DNA of 64,000 nucleotides from Niallia circulans NBRC 13626 (GTDB lineage Bacteria; Bacillota; Bacilli; Bacillales; Cytobacillaceae): positions 124,001 to 188,000 of the forward strand of contig NZ_BCVE01000007.1 of the NCBI RefSeq assembly GCF_001591585.1. Reading direction: 5' to 3'. This document shows, in pieces, positions 63,953-64,000 of the stretch (the stretch's first letter is position 1; each line of letters begins with the position of its first letter). The notes under the pieces are model-generated. The model saw only the letters and a list, made by a program, of their open reading frames with translations. It was not told the origin of the DNA and did not search any database. The position numbers were made by a program, and so were the translations under genes.

Positions 63953-64000
63953 TTAATGGTTATACTTACTTTCTGTTTCATCAAATGCACGTTTGGTTTC
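63953..64000 (-). CDS. C-terminal end of a gene in the ytxH position (partial)
   Basis: The last 15 codons (ETKRAFDETESKYNH) and TAA of a minus-strand gene that runs off the right edge. Order in B. subtilis predicts the general-stress protein YtxH, which has a hydrophilic, charged C-terminus like this. Too short to identify by sequence. Confidence 0.5.
   Translation of the reverse strand, partial: ETKRAFDETESKYNH

Overview
The window is a gene-dense, AT-rich stretch of a spore-forming Bacillaceae chromosome. The evidence is extensive gene-order agreement (from memory) with the Bacillus subtilis pyk-pfkA-accAD-dnaE ... ccpA-aroA-ytxJ region, plus sporulation genes (ytrH, ytrI, gerW, sspA, refZ), bacillithiol-type YtxJ, strong Shine-Dalgarno sequences and TTG/GTG starts. 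A Niallia/Cytobacillus-like species would fit, but the genus cannot be fixed from the sequence alone. No rRNA, tRNA, CRISPR array, insertion sequence or prophage gene was seen.

Layout. (1) 1-5953: carbohydrate ABC transporter (lipoprotein and two permeases; the last runs off the left edge), preceded on the same strand by a YesM/YesN-type two-component system. (2) 6137-16342: fxsA, pyk, pfkA, accA, accD, a FadR-type GntR regulator with a matching operator, and dnaE. This links lower glycolysis, malonyl-CoA synthesis and replication. (3) 16803-20818: sporulation genes ytrH-ytrI, nanoRNase nrnA, CBS/hotdog regulator ytoI and a small membrane protein. (4) 21047-23976: M24 peptidase, a cupin protein with a sigma-K-like promoter, a branched RNA-like element, a 48-residue gene and a universal stress protein with a sigma-B-like promoter. 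(5) 24044-32057: argG-argH under ARG boxes, then EcsC-helD-moaB and ackA. (6) 32328-46484: ytxK, tpx, ytfI-gerW, sppA-yteJ, rarD, a YtcJ-type amidohydrolase, acyl-CoA synthetase, sspA, nifZ-thiI and ezrA. (7) 46879-54663: hisJ, refZ, ytsP (free-Met-sulfoxide reductase), a GAF-GGDEF protein, rpsD with its leader, an unrecognised gene, and tyrS with a tyrosine T-box. (8) 55121-64000: a large class A penicillin-binding protein, ccpA, aroA(G), an FtsA-like ATPase with a long repeat-rich C-terminus, ytxJ, and the last 15 codons of a gene in the ytxH position.

Most genes are housekeeping and most transcription runs on the minus strand. The less explained material is mainly intergenic or accessory. 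It includes a three-way-junction-like element at 23102-23169, a GC-rich palindromic element at 58231-58345, and a family of at least four related terminator hairpins (10211, 22222, 35384, 58139). It also includes the FtsA-like protein at 61217-63391, an unknown gene between rpsD and tyrS, and phased A-tracts upstream of ccpA. Reading of promoters and hairpins was by eye and no search tool was used. B. subtilis comparisons are from memory.
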